From Saccharothrix obliqua (GTDB lineage: Bacteria; Actinomycetota; Actinomycetes; Mycobacteriales; Pseudonocardiaceae): a stretch of DNA of 64,000 nt. The notes below the pieces were generated by a model. That model saw only the letters and a list, made by a program, of their open reading frames with translations. It had not been told where the DNA came from and did not search any database. Below, in pieces: positions 36,501 through 46,600 of this stretch (its first letter is position 1; every line of letters begins with the position of its first letter). Both the position numbers and the translations under genes were made by a program. Location of the stretch: assembly GCF_019375475.1 (NCBI RefSeq), contig NZ_JAHXGQ010000004.1:310001-374000 (forward strand). The letters run 5' to 3'.

Positions 36501-37221
36501 CGCGCAGTTGAAAAAGGACGTCCGAGCCATCGCGGCCGAGCAGATCGACCGGCTCGAAGCGGCGATGGTGCGGGGACGCCGCTGGTCGGCGACCGAGTTC
36601 CGCGAGCTGTTCACCGGACACCCCCTGCTCTGGCACATCGTCCGCCGCCTGGTGTGGACCACCACCGACGGACACTCCTTCCGCCCCGCCGAGGACCGCA
36701 CGCTCGCCGACGTCCACGACAACACCTACACACTCCCCGACAACACACACGTCGGCATCGCCCACCCCCTCCACCTCGGCCACGACCTCCCCGCCTGGGC
36801 CGAACTGTTCGCCGACTACGAAATCCTCCAACCGTTCCCCCAACTCGGCCGCCCCGTCCACCACCTCACCACCACCGAACGCACCGCCCAACGCCTCACC
36901 AGGTTCGAAGACGTCTTCGTGCCCACCGGCCGCATCCTCGGCCTCACCCAACGCGGCTGGCAACGCGGAACGCCGATGGACGCGGGCATGGAGGCGTGGG
37001 TGCTCCGGCCGCTGCCGAGCGGCGGCTCGGTGGTGGTCAACCTGGACCCGGGCATCGCGGTCGGCATGGTGGACGAGTTCCCGGAGCAGAAGCTCACCGA
37101 GATCTGGGTGCACGACGAGCAGGACGGCGCGTGGAGCCCGCGCGGCGAGCTGACCTTCGGCACGCTCGACCCGGTCACCGCGTCCGAGCTGATCGCCGAA
37201 CTGACCGGCCTGACGAGCTGA
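33586..37221 (+). CDS. WGR domain + DUF4132 protein (YehI-like)
   Basis: The 1,211-residue protein starts with a WGR domain in residues 1-65 (RRWELVAATSAKFWEV, VRFGRLGTGGQ, KERKGY). After a Pro/Ala-rich linker to about residue 115 comes a very long helical region. The C-terminal DUF4132 part includes RGRRWSATEFRELFTGHPLL, LVWTTTDGHSFRPAED and IAHPLHLG. WGR domains bind nucleic-acid ends in PARPs and other proteins; DUF4132 has no established activity. E. coli YehI (once called MolR) has the same pairing. The start is GTG 33586 with CAGGAGG eight bases upstream. It leads the five-gene MoxR-vWA operon. Confidence 0.9.
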   Translation: MRRWELVAATSAKFWEVDRAGAVVTVRFGRLGTGGQTKSRELPTEAAATAHVTKLIAEKERKGYAETTSGAAPAGPPSTAAGPGGTSHPAAASEPAASDPAAAPVPAAAADDRTTPGDYPTPVGEIPTAADEDVLVFPPKWRATVHPRHGGHVPSDVRPAPKAAGRLRRFLAEAKGLATTLADDRTDPALAAALDAYLAGGADAVGAACAVAMTVEQHHGSPPDQRQIADDLVLSHGVEFAARAAVELGRVEVHVGRRLSANRRWLAPSAPGRLGHRMISNLLDRVRRLIAAHPDQAGVAAAVADLRTTTLTRLIASYLVPTRTGWVDEVLDEAIAANAWADWTPLLASIGTVEQFRRVLDHDYVACNLGNTNVLRTVVDGVGPAAAPVLARLLDGEKQRDARRPLVETLAVLPTDEAFDLLLARVDQPSAESAVIDAARRFPRRALRRFAAHAGNRVVRNVLHAHVRAHGELVAELPEDVRQVVAEVEADYRQAPAADPATLPALLVRPPWTVGHDVAKPVVLKGIEAPRDTRVAWAPGEREEWLATRDTYFQLRDADWPKLVRHLQTSAHYSDHQRMSLFLHGPVEDARPLLAQWRSQYTWNAEQWGRLLAARFEADALPALLDVAKSRPAVAVGLLMPFVDGRVAHLMAGWLVRSKSARAEAITWLRRHAADAARHLVPTALGAPGAARRSAEAALRLIPAEAVAAAGAHGPAAEAAIHALTTVDPLDVLPVKLPSPGDWADPGMLPQVLLADRRHALPHEAVGHVITMLAMSTPDDVYAGVPVVRELCDPKSLAEFAWALFERWRGAGMPSKDGWALGALGLLGDDDTARLLAPLIKAWPGESGHARAVAGLDVLAAIGTDVALVQLNSIAVKAKFKGLKQRAQEKIESVAAGLGLSAEQLADRLVPDFGLDDAATLTIDYGTRRFLVGFDEQLKPHVVDDTGKRRKDLPKPGAKDDPELAPAEHKRFAQLKKDVRAIAAEQIDRLEAAMVRGRRWSATEFRELFTGHPLLWHIVRRLVWTTTDGHSFRPAEDRTLADVHDNTYTLPDNTHVGIAHPLHLGHDLPAWAELFADYEILQPFPQLGRPVHHLTTTERTAQRLTRFEDVFVPTGRILGLTQRGWQRGTPMDAGMEAWVLRPLPSGGSVVVNLDPGIAVGMVDEFPEQKLTEIWVHDEQDGAWSPRGELTFGTLDPVTASELIAELTGLTS

Positions 37222-37240
37222 ACCGCGGAGGCGAATCCCG

Positions 37241-38320
37241 ATGTCCGACCAGAAGGACCTGCAACGGCCGCCCGCCGAGGTGCGGTTCGCCGACGAGCTG
37301 GCGCGGTTGCGCGCCGACGACACCGCGCACCGGCCGCCGGGCTGGGCGCTGAGCCTGGAGGCGGCGCGCCGGTTCATCGTCGGCGACGAGAGCCGCGACG
37401 TGAGCCGCAAGTTCGTCGGTGACCCGTCGCTGGTGGACCGCTGCCTCGTGACGCTCGCGACCAGCCGCGGCCTGCTGCTGGTCGGCGAGCCCGGCACGGC
37501 GAAATCGCTGCTGTCGGAGCTGATCGCGGCGGCGGTGTCCGGTGAGTCGACGTTGACCGTCCAGGGCGGCGCGGCCACCACCGAGGACCAGGTGAAGTAT
37601 TCCTGGAACTACGCGCTGCTGGTGGCCGAGGGCCCGACACCGCGGTCGCTGGTGCCCGCGCCGATGCTGCGCGGCATGGCCGAGGGCAAGGTGGTGCGGT
37701 TCGAGGAGATCACCCGCTGCCCCCTGGAGGTGCAGGACTGCATGTTGTCGCTGCTGTCCGAGCGGGTCGTGGCGATACCCGAGCTGACCGGGCCGGACGG
37801 CATGGTGTTCGCCCGCGACGGCTTCAACGTGATCGCCACTGCGAACACGCGGGACCGGGGCGTGAACGAGATGAGCGCCGCGCTCAAGCGCCGGTTCAAC
37901 TTCGAGACCGTGTTCCCCATCGCGGATTTCGCCACCGAACTGGACCTGGTGGAGCGTGAGGCGGGCAGGCTGCTGGAGCGCTCCGGGGTCGGTGCGCCAC
38001 CGCGGCGCGACGTGCTGGAGGTGCTGGTGCGGACGTTCCGCGACCTGCGTGGCGGCGTGTCGTCGACCGACCGGCTGTCCACGGTGATGAGCACCGCGGA
38101 GGCGGTGTCGGTGGCGCACGCGGTCGGGTTGCGCGGCTGGTACCTGCGTGGCGAGGCGGGCAGCGCGGCCGACGTGGTGGAGTGCCTGGCGGGCACGGCC
38201 GCCAAGGACAGCCCCGAGGACCTGGCCCGCCTGCGCCGCTACCTGGAGCAGCAGGTGCCCCGGCGGACCGGGGCGCAGTGGCGGGAACTGCACCTCGCCC
38301 GGCACCTGCTGCCCGGCTGA
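37241..38320 (+). CDS. MoxR-type AAA+ ATPase (YehL-like)
   Basis: The 359-residue protein has Walker A GEPGTAKS (residues 82-89), Walker B VVRFEEITRCP, sensor-1 FNVIATANTRDRGVNEM and the LKRRFNFETVFPI region of MoxR ATPases. MoxR proteins work as rings that remodel partner proteins, usually with a vWA protein whose gene lies nearby, as it does here three genes on. Start ATG 37241 follows GCGGAGG. Its stop shares one base with the next start (TGATG). Confidence 0.93.
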   Translation: MSDQKDLQRPPAEVRFADELARLRADDTAHRPPGWALSLEAARRFIVGDESRDVSRKFVGDPSLVDRCLVTLATSRGLLLVGEPGTAKSLLSELIAAAVSGESTLTVQGGAATTEDQVKYSWNYALLVAEGPTPRSLVPAPMLRGMAEGKVVRFEEITRCPLEVQDCMLSLLSERVVAIPELTGPDGMVFARDGFNVIATANTRDRGVNEMSAALKRRFNFETVFPIADFATELDLVEREAGRLLERSGVGAPPRRDVLEVLVRTFRDLRGGVSSTDRLSTVMSTAEAVSVAHAVGLRGWYLRGEAGSAADVVECLAGTAAKDSPEDLARLRRYLEQQVPRRTGAQWRELHLARHLLPG

Positions 38321-40698
38321 TGGGCGCGACGTTCCTGGGCGTCCGGCACCACAGCCCGGCGTGCGCGCGGCTGGTCCGGGACACGATCCTGGACCAGCGG
38401 CCCGCGCACGTCCTGGTCGAGGGGCCGGCCGACGTCAACGACCGGCTCGGCGAACTGCTCCTGGGCCACGAGTTGCCGATCGCGCTCTACACGTACCACC
38501 GGGGTGACGGCGGGGCGCACGCGTCGTGGACGCCGTTCTGCGACTACTCGCCGGAGTGGGTCGCGCTCACCGCGGGCCGGGAGGTCGGGGCGCGGGTGCG
38601 GTTCATCGACCTGCCCGCGTGGCACCCGGCCTTCGCCGACCGGGACAACCGGTACGCCGACGCGGAGATCCGGTACGCGGAGGCCGTGGAGCGGCTGTGC
38701 CGGGAGTTCGCGGTGGACAACGTGGACACCCTCTGGGACCACCTCTTCGAGGCCGCGCCCGAGGACGGTCTGGCCGAGCGGCTGACCGCGTACTTCGACC
38801 TGCTGCGTGGCGACAGCGCGGCGAGCCCCGACGACCGAGCCCGGGAGGAGTACATGGCGCGCTGGGTCCGCGCCGCCCTGGCCCGCGACGACGGGCCGGT
38901 GCTGGTGGTGACGGGCGGGTTCCACACGCCCGCGCTGCGTGCCCTCGTCGCCGACGGGGTCCGCGGGTGGACCCGACCAGCCGACCAAGCGGGCGGCGGC
39001 CGAGCGACCACCGGCACGACCGACCGCGACCGGACAGCCGGTGGTGGCGAACCGGCCGGCAGCGAGCCGAGCGCCGGCCGAGCACACAGCGGCGAGGTGG
39101 GCGGTTCCGCCGACGGGTGGCCCGAGGTGCCGCGGTCCACCGGTGGCGCGAGTTACCTGGTGCCCTACTCGCACCGGAGGCTCGACGCGTTCACCGGCTA
39201 CGAGTCCGGGATGCCGTCGCCCGAGTATTACCACTGGCTCTGGCACCGCGGTGTCGGCGCGGCGGCGGACGAGTTGGTCCGCTCGGTCGTCACGCGGCTG
39301 CGCGGGCGGAAGGTCGTGGTGTCCACCGCGGACCTCATCGCGGCACGCACGCTCGCGGACGGGCTGGCGCGGCTGCGCGGGCACGACCGCCCGGCGCGGG
39401 TGGACGTGCTGGACGGCCTGACCGGCGCGCTGGTGTCCGAGGACCTGGACCGGCCGCCGCCGTGGGCCCGGCGCGGTCCGCTGGAACCCGGCACGCACCC
39501 CGCGATCGTGGAGATGGTCGCCGCGCTCAGCGGTGACCGGGTGGGCAGGCTGCACGCCGACACCCCGGCCCCACCGCTGGTCGCGGCCGTGCAGGCGGAA
39601 CTCCTCGCGGCCGGGTTGGACGGCGCGGGGCTGGTGGGGCTGGACCTCGCCGACCCCGTCGACCTCGACCGCTCGCGGCTGCTGCACCGGCTGCGGGTGC
39701 TGGGCGTGCCGGGCTTCGCCCGGGAAACCGGCCCGCGTGGCGGCGGCGACCCGGAGCCGCGCGAGCGGTGGCTGCTTCGCCCGGACGACCACCGGGTGCC
39801 CGCGTTGATCGAGGCCGCCGCGCACGGTGCGACGGCGAGCGACGCGGCGGGCGCGAAGCTCGCCGCGCGGCTGCCCGGCGCGGACGTCGCGGAGCTGTCG
39901 GCGGTGTTGTTCGACGCCGCCCTGTGCGGTGTCGGCGCGGAACGGGTCCTCGCGCTCCTCGCCGACGAGGTCGGCCGGGTGGGCGACCTCGTCGCACTGG
40001 GGCGCGTGCTGGCCGACGTGCTCAGCCTGTGGCGGCACGACCGGCTGCTGGGCACGGCGGGCAGTCCCGCGCTGGGCGCGGTGGTCGACGCGGCCGTGAC
40101 CCGGCTGCTGTGGCTCGCCGAGGGCGTGCACGGGGGTCCGGCGCCGGCCGAACCGGGTCGGCTGCGGGCGATCGTCGCGGTGCGGGACGCGGTGCGGCAC
40201 GCCGGTCCGGTCGTCACCACGGGGGTGCCCGAGGCGGTGGCCGTGCTGAGCCGGGTCAGCGCCGACCGGCGGGTGCCGCCGGACCTGCGTGGCGCGGCGT
40301 TCGGGTTCGGCTGGTCGCTGGGTTGCCCCGTGGACGCGGCGGGCGCGGTCCGCGGCATGGCCGCGCCCGCCACCATGGGTGACTGGCTGGCCGGGTTGTT
40401 CGCCCTGGCCCGTGACGAGGTGCTGACCGCCGGTGGTGTGGTGGGCGTGCTGGACGAGGTGGTCGACGCGCTGACCGAGGACGAGTTCCTGGTGGCGCTG
40501 CCCGCGTTGCGGCAGGCGTTCGCGTTCTTCCCGCCCGCCGAGCGGGAGGCGATCGCGCGGATGCTGCTGGAGCTGCGTGGCGTGACGGGCTCGGCACGCG
40601 CCCTGCTGCGCACGCCGGTCGACCCGGTGCTGGTGGCGGAGGCGGGAGCGGTGGAGGCGGCGGTGGACCGGGTGCTGGCGCGGGAGGGGTTGGCGTGA
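38320..40698 (+). CDS. DUF5682 family protein (YehM-like)
   Basis: The 792-residue protein starts with TFLGVRHHSPACARLV and HVLVEGPADVNDRL, the conserved opening of DUF5682. VVTGGFHTPALRALV follows near residue 205. A Gly/Thr/Arg-rich, probably disordered insert covers residues about 215-270. After it come SYLVPYSHRRLDAFTGYESGMPSPEYYHW and a long helical region. The His-rich opening (RHHSP) and VEGP recall the TraB/ChaN-like fold; this is a similarity by eye, not a proven activity. The family's function is unknown, but it travels with MoxR and vWA genes. Start ATG 38320 overlaps the upstream stop. Confidence 0.88.
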   Translation: MGATFLGVRHHSPACARLVRDTILDQRPAHVLVEGPADVNDRLGELLLGHELPIALYTYHRGDGGAHASWTPFCDYSPEWVALTAGREVGARVRFIDLPAWHPAFADRDNRYADAEIRYAEAVERLCREFAVDNVDTLWDHLFEAAPEDGLAERLTAYFDLLRGDSAASPDDRAREEYMARWVRAALARDDGPVLVVTGGFHTPALRALVADGVRGWTRPADQAGGGRATTGTTDRDRTAGGGEPAGSEPSAGRAHSGEVGGSADGWPEVPRSTGGASYLVPYSHRRLDAFTGYESGMPSPEYYHWLWHRGVGAAADELVRSVVTRLRGRKVVVSTADLIAARTLADGLARLRGHDRPARVDVLDGLTGALVSEDLDRPPPWARRGPLEPGTHPAIVEMVAALSGDRVGRLHADTPAPPLVAAVQAELLAAGLDGAGLVGLDLADPVDLDRSRLLHRLRVLGVPGFARETGPRGGGDPEPRERWLLRPDDHRVPALIEAAAHGATASDAAGAKLAARLPGADVAELSAVLFDAALCGVGAERVLALLADEVGRVGDLVALGRVLADVLSLWRHDRLLGTAGSPALGAVVDAAVTRLLWLAEGVHGGPAPAEPGRLRAIVAVRDAVRHAGPVVTTGVPEAVAVLSRVSADRRVPPDLRGAAFGFGWSLGCPVDAAGAVRGMAAPATMGDWLAGLFALARDEVLTAGGVVGVLDEVVDALTEDEFLVALPALRQAFAFFPPAEREAIARMLLELRGVTGSARALLRTPVDPVLVAEAGAVEAAVDRVLAREGLA

Positions 40699-41798
40699 CG
40701 GGGTTGGAGCGCTGGCGGTTGATCCTGGGTGAACCCGCGAGCCGGCACACGGGACAGCTCCCGGACGACGCGCGGGGGCGGGACGCCGCGTTGGATTGGC
40801 TGTACGGGCGGGACCCGGAGCTGTCGCGGCGGGACGTGCGGCGCGGCGGCGCGGAGGAGTCGGCGTTGACCGCGGTGGACTGGCTGGACGACATCCACCG
40901 GCTGTTCCCCAAGGAGACCGTCGAACGGCTGGAGCGCGACGCCGTCGAGCGGTACGGCATCACCGAGGTGGTGACCGACCCGGCGGTGCTGGAGCGGATC
41001 GAGCCGAACGCGGCGCTGCTGCGTGCCGTGCTGCGGACCAAGCACCTGATGAACCCCTCGGTGCTGGCGATGGCGCGGCGGATCGTCGCGGCGGTGGTGG
41101 CGGAACTGGTGCGGAAGCTGGCGCGCGAGGTGCGCCAGTCGTTCACCGGGACGCGCAGCAGGCGGCGCACCGCCTTCAAGCAGGCCCGCAACTTCGACTT
41201 CCACGGCACGATCCGCGCCAACCTCGGGCACTACCAGCCCGACCAGCGGCGCGTGTTGATCGAGCAGCCGCGGTTCCACTCGCGCACCCGCCGCCACCTG
41301 GACCGGTGGCAGCTCGTGCTGGTCGTGGACCAGTCCGGTTCGATGGCGGGTTCGGTGATCCACTCGGCGGTGACCGCCGCGTGCCTGTGGGGCTTGCCGG
41401 GCCTCAAGACGCACCTGATCGCGTTCGACACCACCGTGGTCGACCTGACCTCCGACGTCACCGACCCGGTCGAGCTGCTGATGAAGGTGCAGCTGGGCGG
41501 CGGCACGGACATCGCGCGGGCCGTGTCGTACGCGGCGGGCCTGGTGGAGAACCCGCGGCGGGCGATCGTCGCCGTCGTCACCGACTTCTACGAGGGCGGT
41601 GACGAGCAGCGCCTGATCCGCGCGGTGCGCGGCATGGTCGAGCAGGGCACGCACGTGCTGGGCCTGGCCGCGCTGGACGAGGACGCCAACCCCCACTACG
41701 ACCGGGACCTGGCGCAGCGGCTGGCGAACGTCGGCGCGCACGTGGGCGCGATGACACCCGGGCAGCTGGCGGAGTTCGTCGCGGAGAGGCTCGGCTGA
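40695..41798 (+). CDS. vWA domain protein (YehP/CoxE-like)
   Basis: The 367-residue protein has a helical N-terminal half with RTAFKQARNFDFHGTIRANL. A von Willebrand A domain begins near residue 210. The metal-site residues are complete: DQSGS, the Thr in GGGTDIARA and the Asp in VTDFYEGG. Such proteins act as metal-dependent adaptors or substrate binders for MoxR ATPases. The start is GTG 40695, overlapping the upstream stop, with GGGAGGGG before it. It is translationally coupled to its neighbours on both sides. Confidence 0.92.
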   Translation: MTGLERWRLILGEPASRHTGQLPDDARGRDAALDWLYGRDPELSRRDVRRGGAEESALTAVDWLDDIHRLFPKETVERLERDAVERYGITEVVTDPAVLERIEPNAALLRAVLRTKHLMNPSVLAMARRIVAAVVAELVRKLAREVRQSFTGTRSRRRTAFKQARNFDFHGTIRANLGHYQPDQRRVLIEQPRFHSRTRRHLDRWQLVLVVDQSGSMAGSVIHSAVTAACLWGLPGLKTHLIAFDTTVVDLTSDVTDPVELLMKVQLGGGTDIARAVSYAAGLVENPRRAIVAVVTDFYEGGDEQRLIRAVRGMVEQGTHVLGLAALDEDANPHYDRDLAQRLANVGAHVGAMTPGQLAEFVAERLG

Positions 41799-43684
41799 TG
41801 CGCACCGACCTGCTGGCGCTCACCCCGGACGCGCTCGCCGCGCTGGCCAACCGGGGCCTGGTCAAGCGCGCCACCAAGGAACTCGACGCCGGTGCCGGAC
41901 CGGACGTGCGGCCGGCCGACGACGGCACCGTGCGCGGCGTCTTCCCGGACGGCGTCGAGTCGGTCCTGCCGCCGGGCGCCGCGCTGGACGCGGCGACGTG
42001 CACGTGCGGCGCGCCCGGCGTGTGCCGGCACCTGATCGCCCTGGTGCTCGCCTTCCAGCGGCAGCGGGAGGCGGTGGGTTTCACGCCGTGGTCGCCGGGT
42101 GACACCACCGACGAGGCGTTGACGGCGCTGGTGGGCGACCGGGCGGTGGCGGCGGCGCGGCGGGTGTGGCGTGCCGGGTACCCGGTGAAGCTGGTCCGGC
42201 CGACCGCCGAGGACCCGGTGGCGAGCGCGGAACTCCCGGCGTGCACGGTGCGGTTCCTGGTGCCCGACGACCTCGGCTACGTGCACACCGACGCGAGCGC
42301 GGCGAAGCGCGACGAGGTGCTGGTGCTCGCGGTGTGGGCGTTCCGGGAGGCCGACGCGCGTGGCCTGGTCGAACCGCGGCCCCGGCTCGACGTGGGTGGC
42401 GGCGGGCGGGAGCGGGCCGACGACATGTCGGACGTGCTGGACCTGGCGGACCAGTTGCTGCGGGATGGCGCCGTGCACACGACCCCCGTGCTGGACGCCG
42501 AACTGCGCCGTGCCCGGGACGACCTGGCGGCGGCCGGCCTGCACTGGCCCGCGGCGGCCGTGGCGGACCTGGTCGAGCAGGTGGCGGCGCACCGGCAGCG
42601 CAGCGCCCGCCACGAGCCGCACCGCGTGGCCGAGCTGATCGCCGAGCTGCACGCCCGGCACCGCGCGACCGGGCGGCGGTCGCAGGTGCTGGGCACCGAG
42701 GAGGCCGCCGAGACGCCGTTGCGGCGGGTGCGCCTGACCGCGCTCGGCTGCCGCGTCCGCGGTACCGACGAAGACCGGACCGCCGAGGTGTTCTTCGCCG
42801 GTGACGCGGCGGTCCTGGTGCTACGGCACCGCTGGCCGGTGGGCGAGGACGAGCACCCGACCGGTCACGACCTGGCCGGGCGACGGCTCGCGGGCAGCAC
42901 GCTGGGCGTGCTGGCGGCGGCGGGCGTGGTGTCGGAGTCGGCGGTGCGCAGCGCCAGCCGGGCCGTGCGGCTGACGTCGAACCGCGTGTCGCGGACGTCG
43001 ATCACCCCGGTCGGCCGGTCGTGGGCGGGGCTGCCCGCCGCCGTGCTGGCGGAGGACCTGGCGGAGGTCGCGGAGTCGCTGCGCGACCAGCCGCCGCGCC
43101 TGGTGCGGGCACGCGTCGAGGCGGAGAGCGTGCGGGTGGTGCCGGTCGGCGACGTGCGGCGCGTCGGCTACGACCCGGGCGCGCAGCGGTTGATCGCGGA
43201 AATCACCGACCGGCACGGCAACTCGGCCACCGTGTCCGCCGTGCACCGATCGGTCACGCCCGGCGCGCTGGACGCCCTGGCCGCCGCGCTCGCCGCCGGT
43301 CCCGAGTTCCTCAGCGGCGCGTTGCGGCGGGTGCGTGGACGCCTGGTCGTCGACCCGATCGCCGTGCTCACCCCGGACGGCCTGGTGGTGCCGGACCTGG
43401 CGGCGGGCGGCGGCGCCACGTTGCGCGACACCGACTGGTCAGCCCCCGACCTGCTGACGGCAGCCCTGGACGAAGCCCTGGCCGCGACCGCCGAGGCCGC
43501 CCACCGCGGCTTGGCCCACCTCCCGCCGAGCCTGGTGGCACGCCTGACCGAGGTCGCGGGCGGCCTGCGCCGAGTCGGCCTCACCACCGCCGCCGGAACC
43601 GTGGACGCCCTGGCCGCCAACCCCGACCGGGAAACCTGGCTCACCGCCCAGATCCGCCTGCTGACCACCGCCGAACTCCGCTGA
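41798..43684 (+). CDS. SWIM zinc-finger protein (YehQ-like)
   Basis: The 628-residue protein has a SWIM zinc finger at the N-terminus: Cys68, Cys70, Cys76 and His78 in CTCGAPGVCRHL. The rest is a long domain of unknown fold with many Arg-rich helices and strands (for example VRFLVPDDLGYVHTDASA). SWIM fingers bind DNA or proteins. It is the last of the five coupled genes, with ATG 41798 overlapping the upstream stop. Its 3' end overlaps the convergent NACHT-HEAT gene by 44 bases. Confidence 0.9.
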   Translation: MRTDLLALTPDALAALANRGLVKRATKELDAGAGPDVRPADDGTVRGVFPDGVESVLPPGAALDAATCTCGAPGVCRHLIALVLAFQRQREAVGFTPWSPGDTTDEALTALVGDRAVAAARRVWRAGYPVKLVRPTAEDPVASAELPACTVRFLVPDDLGYVHTDASAAKRDEVLVLAVWAFREADARGLVEPRPRLDVGGGGRERADDMSDVLDLADQLLRDGAVHTTPVLDAELRRARDDLAAAGLHWPAAAVADLVEQVAAHRQRSARHEPHRVAELIAELHARHRATGRRSQVLGTEEAAETPLRRVRLTALGCRVRGTDEDRTAEVFFAGDAAVLVLRHRWPVGEDEHPTGHDLAGRRLAGSTLGVLAAAGVVSESAVRSASRAVRLTSNRVSRTSITPVGRSWAGLPAAVLAEDLAEVAESLRDQPPRLVRARVEAESVRVVPVGDVRRVGYDPGAQRLIAEITDRHGNSATVSAVHRSVTPGALDALAAALAAGPEFLSGALRRVRGRLVVDPIAVLTPDGLVVPDLAAGGGATLRDTDWSAPDLLTAALDEALAATAEAAHRGLAHLPPSLVARLTEVAGGLRRVGLTTAAGTVDALAANPDRETWLTAQIRLLTTAELR

Positions 43685-46600
43685 GGACCACCAGCAGCTC
43701 CCGCGCCTCGTCCCGGCACAGTTCGCTCCACAGGGCGAGGTCCCGTGCGGCACGCCGTCGGACGTGCCGCGGCACCGCACCGTCCCGCGCGACCTCCCGC
43801 ACCACCACGGCGGCGGCCTCCCGGAAGTCCCGCCACAACTCCGCCACACCTTCCGCGGCCCGCACCCGGACCACGGCTCCGACCGACCGGTCGGCCGCCA
43901 CCTCCCGCAACGCCAACGCCGCTTCGTGCGGCGCGAACGTGCCCAGCGACTTGAGCACCACCACCTGGTGCAACGGCCGGTCGGCCCGCAACGTGCGCAG
44001 GAACCGCACCATCCCGGCACGCAGATCGGGCCGGTGCAAGCCAATCACCTCAGCCGCATTCGCCCGTGCGGTAACCACGACCTCGGTGTCTTGAACAACT
44101 GCCTGCAACGCGGCAACCCCCAGCTCCCGCCCCCGCACACCGAACCCCATCAGGTCCCGCCCCGCTCGCCACCGCAACGCAACCCGGGTGCCGCTACCGG
44201 CAATCTCCGCCAACACCCGGACACTCGTCGCGCGGTCCTCCGCCCCGTACTCGCGGAACCTGTTGGCGACAGCCCACCGCACAGCCGGACTGGCCGTTTC
44301 GTCATGCAACAACGAGCGCAGAGCGCTGTCGCCATCCGTCCGGCGCAACATGTCGAGCGCATCCACTCGGACGACACCACGCAGGAAATCCAGCACCTCA
44401 TGCGGTTCTTCCGGCGCGTAGTCAAGTAAGAGCCGCGCAGCAGCCAACCGTCTGCGCAACGGAAGGCCGCAGTCATCAAACTCCTGCCGCGCAAGCTCAA
44501 CAGCATGCCGCCGCCACGCGGGACCCATCGCTGCGAGTTCGTACCACTGGTGCCACCTCTCCAGCAGAACTGCGGCCTCGAGCGCGAACTCCGGCACGAT
44601 CCGCCCAAGCGCGGCAGCCGCGTCGATCTTGGTCTCAACAGAAAACTCCGGGGCAGCCAACACATCCCGAAGCATCTCTTCCGTCTCGGCTACGAACCAC
44701 CGTTCGCCAAGCCAGCCGCTTCCCGGCAGCCGATCACTGATCGCGGCGGTGTGGTCAGCCAGCAACGCCAGCTCGATCTCGAATCGCTCACTCTCCCGGA
44801 GCAACCTCACCATCCGGCTCCGCACAGCGCTGTCGGCGTCCGGCGACCGCACGACCGCGCCGGCGAGCCGTCCGGATTCAGCAGTCGATTCCCACAACAA
44901 CGAGTCAAGCGCCGAACCGCGCTCCGCCGCGGTGCACTCAGGATCGCTCGCCATCCTCCTGAGCAGAGCCACTACCGCTGGACCGGCCGTCCGGTCGAGT
45001 CGGCGCAGTTCATCAGCCACCGAGACACGGCTGTCGGCAGTCTCTCCCGGATCGGTCACGACCGCCCGGCAGAACGCCGCGGCCTCATCGGTTGCCGCCG
45101 GGTCGAGGATCGCCAACCGGCGGTATGCCACCGCGCGGACGGTGTTGGGCGCGCACTTGTCGGCTACTTGGGACCGCAGCTCTCCTACCGCCTGACCTGC
45201 AAGATCCGGGCACAACTGGCCGAGGAGAAACGCGGCATCGCTCCGCACCGCCGCAGGCGTCACTCGGTCGTCGAGTTCGCGCAACAACGCAGGCCCCACA
45301 TCAGCACCCAGCGCGGCCAGTTCACGGACCCGGAATGCCCACACAACCGGGTACTTCTGGACAACGTCCTGACGGCGGGCCGGCACTGCTCGCGCCAGTG
45401 CGACGGTCGCGGCCAGACGGGTACTCGCGGGTGCGGCACGGTCGCCCACCACGGTGGACAGGGCGGCGAGCACATCGGGATCTTTTCGGTGGTCCAACCT
45501 GTGCAGGCAGTGGGCCAACGCGACGATCAGGTCCTCGGTGGCGTCCGGCACCAGCACCACGGCCTTCACTGCGGCGATGATGTGGGCACGCAGCCGGCGA
45601 CTCACGCGCGAGGTATAGGCCGACAGCAAATCCACATCACGAACCGTTATGGCTTCCGAACGGAGCAGGTCGATCAAACTCTCCACCGCCTGCCGGTGGA
45701 GCGGGGTCCCCAGATCAAGCAGGCGGCGTGCGGCTCCGACCCGCGACCACGTGAACCGACTGGGGTCCGACAACGCCGCCGCGAGCAGCCGGCCGGTGGC
45801 CGGCGCATCGTCGGTGTCCGGCTGAGACATCGGCAGATTGCGATGCCATGGTAAGTCGTCGTCCAGCGCAATGCTCAAGAGGGCCTGCTTCCCTTTCCCG
45901 CGCAAGTCCGGGCGGAGGTCCATCAGCTTGCGCCAAGCCCACCTGGCCACGCCCGGTTCGGGATTCGACTCGGCGATCGCCACCAGAGTGCGCGTCACCT
46001 CGGCGTGGTACTCCGGCCCCAGTCGAGCAAGCTCTCCTGCCGCATAGCACCGGGCGCTCTGGTCGGAGACCTCATCAGCCACCAATGCGCGCAACGCCAC
46101 GACCGCTTCCGCTCGGTACGGATCACCGAACATCGCGAGCTGCGCAAGCGAAGCCGCCCTGTCGTAGCCGCTGGCGAACGGGTCAGCCGCCACTTCCCAG
46201 TACGCCTGTGCCGCCTCGTCCTGGTACTCCGAACCGAGATCGGAGAGCGTCTTGGCCGCCCAGTGGCGTGCGTGGGCGTTGCTCTCGGGGTGAACGATCG
46301 TGGCACGCAGCAGCCTTTCAGCCGGCCGGAGGAAGTCAGGACCGAATCGGGCCAGCGATTCCGCGATGATCCAGTGACCGTGAATCGCGGTGCTCGGATC
46401 TTCGGCCAGGGCGACCAGCAACTGACCCGCCGCGGCCCGGTGCTGCGGGCCCAGCGCCGCCAGGGTGTTGGCGGCGGGCACGCGAGTGATGATTTCAAGA
46501 GCACGATCGGTGGCCAGGCGCGTGAGAGCGGCTACCGCTTCCGCGGCCTCCTGTGGTCCGAGGGCGGACAGGCCGAGAGCCGCGTCCCGGACACCTTCCT

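Noticed and set aside
30550-37581. A 2,343-residue open frame on the minus strand spanning the SARP gene and the area of the DUF4132 and MoxR genes
   Set aside because: Only the part from GTG 33498 to 30550 has SARP, NB-ARC and helical domains. The rest is antisense to well-supported genes and is a product of GC-biased codon use.
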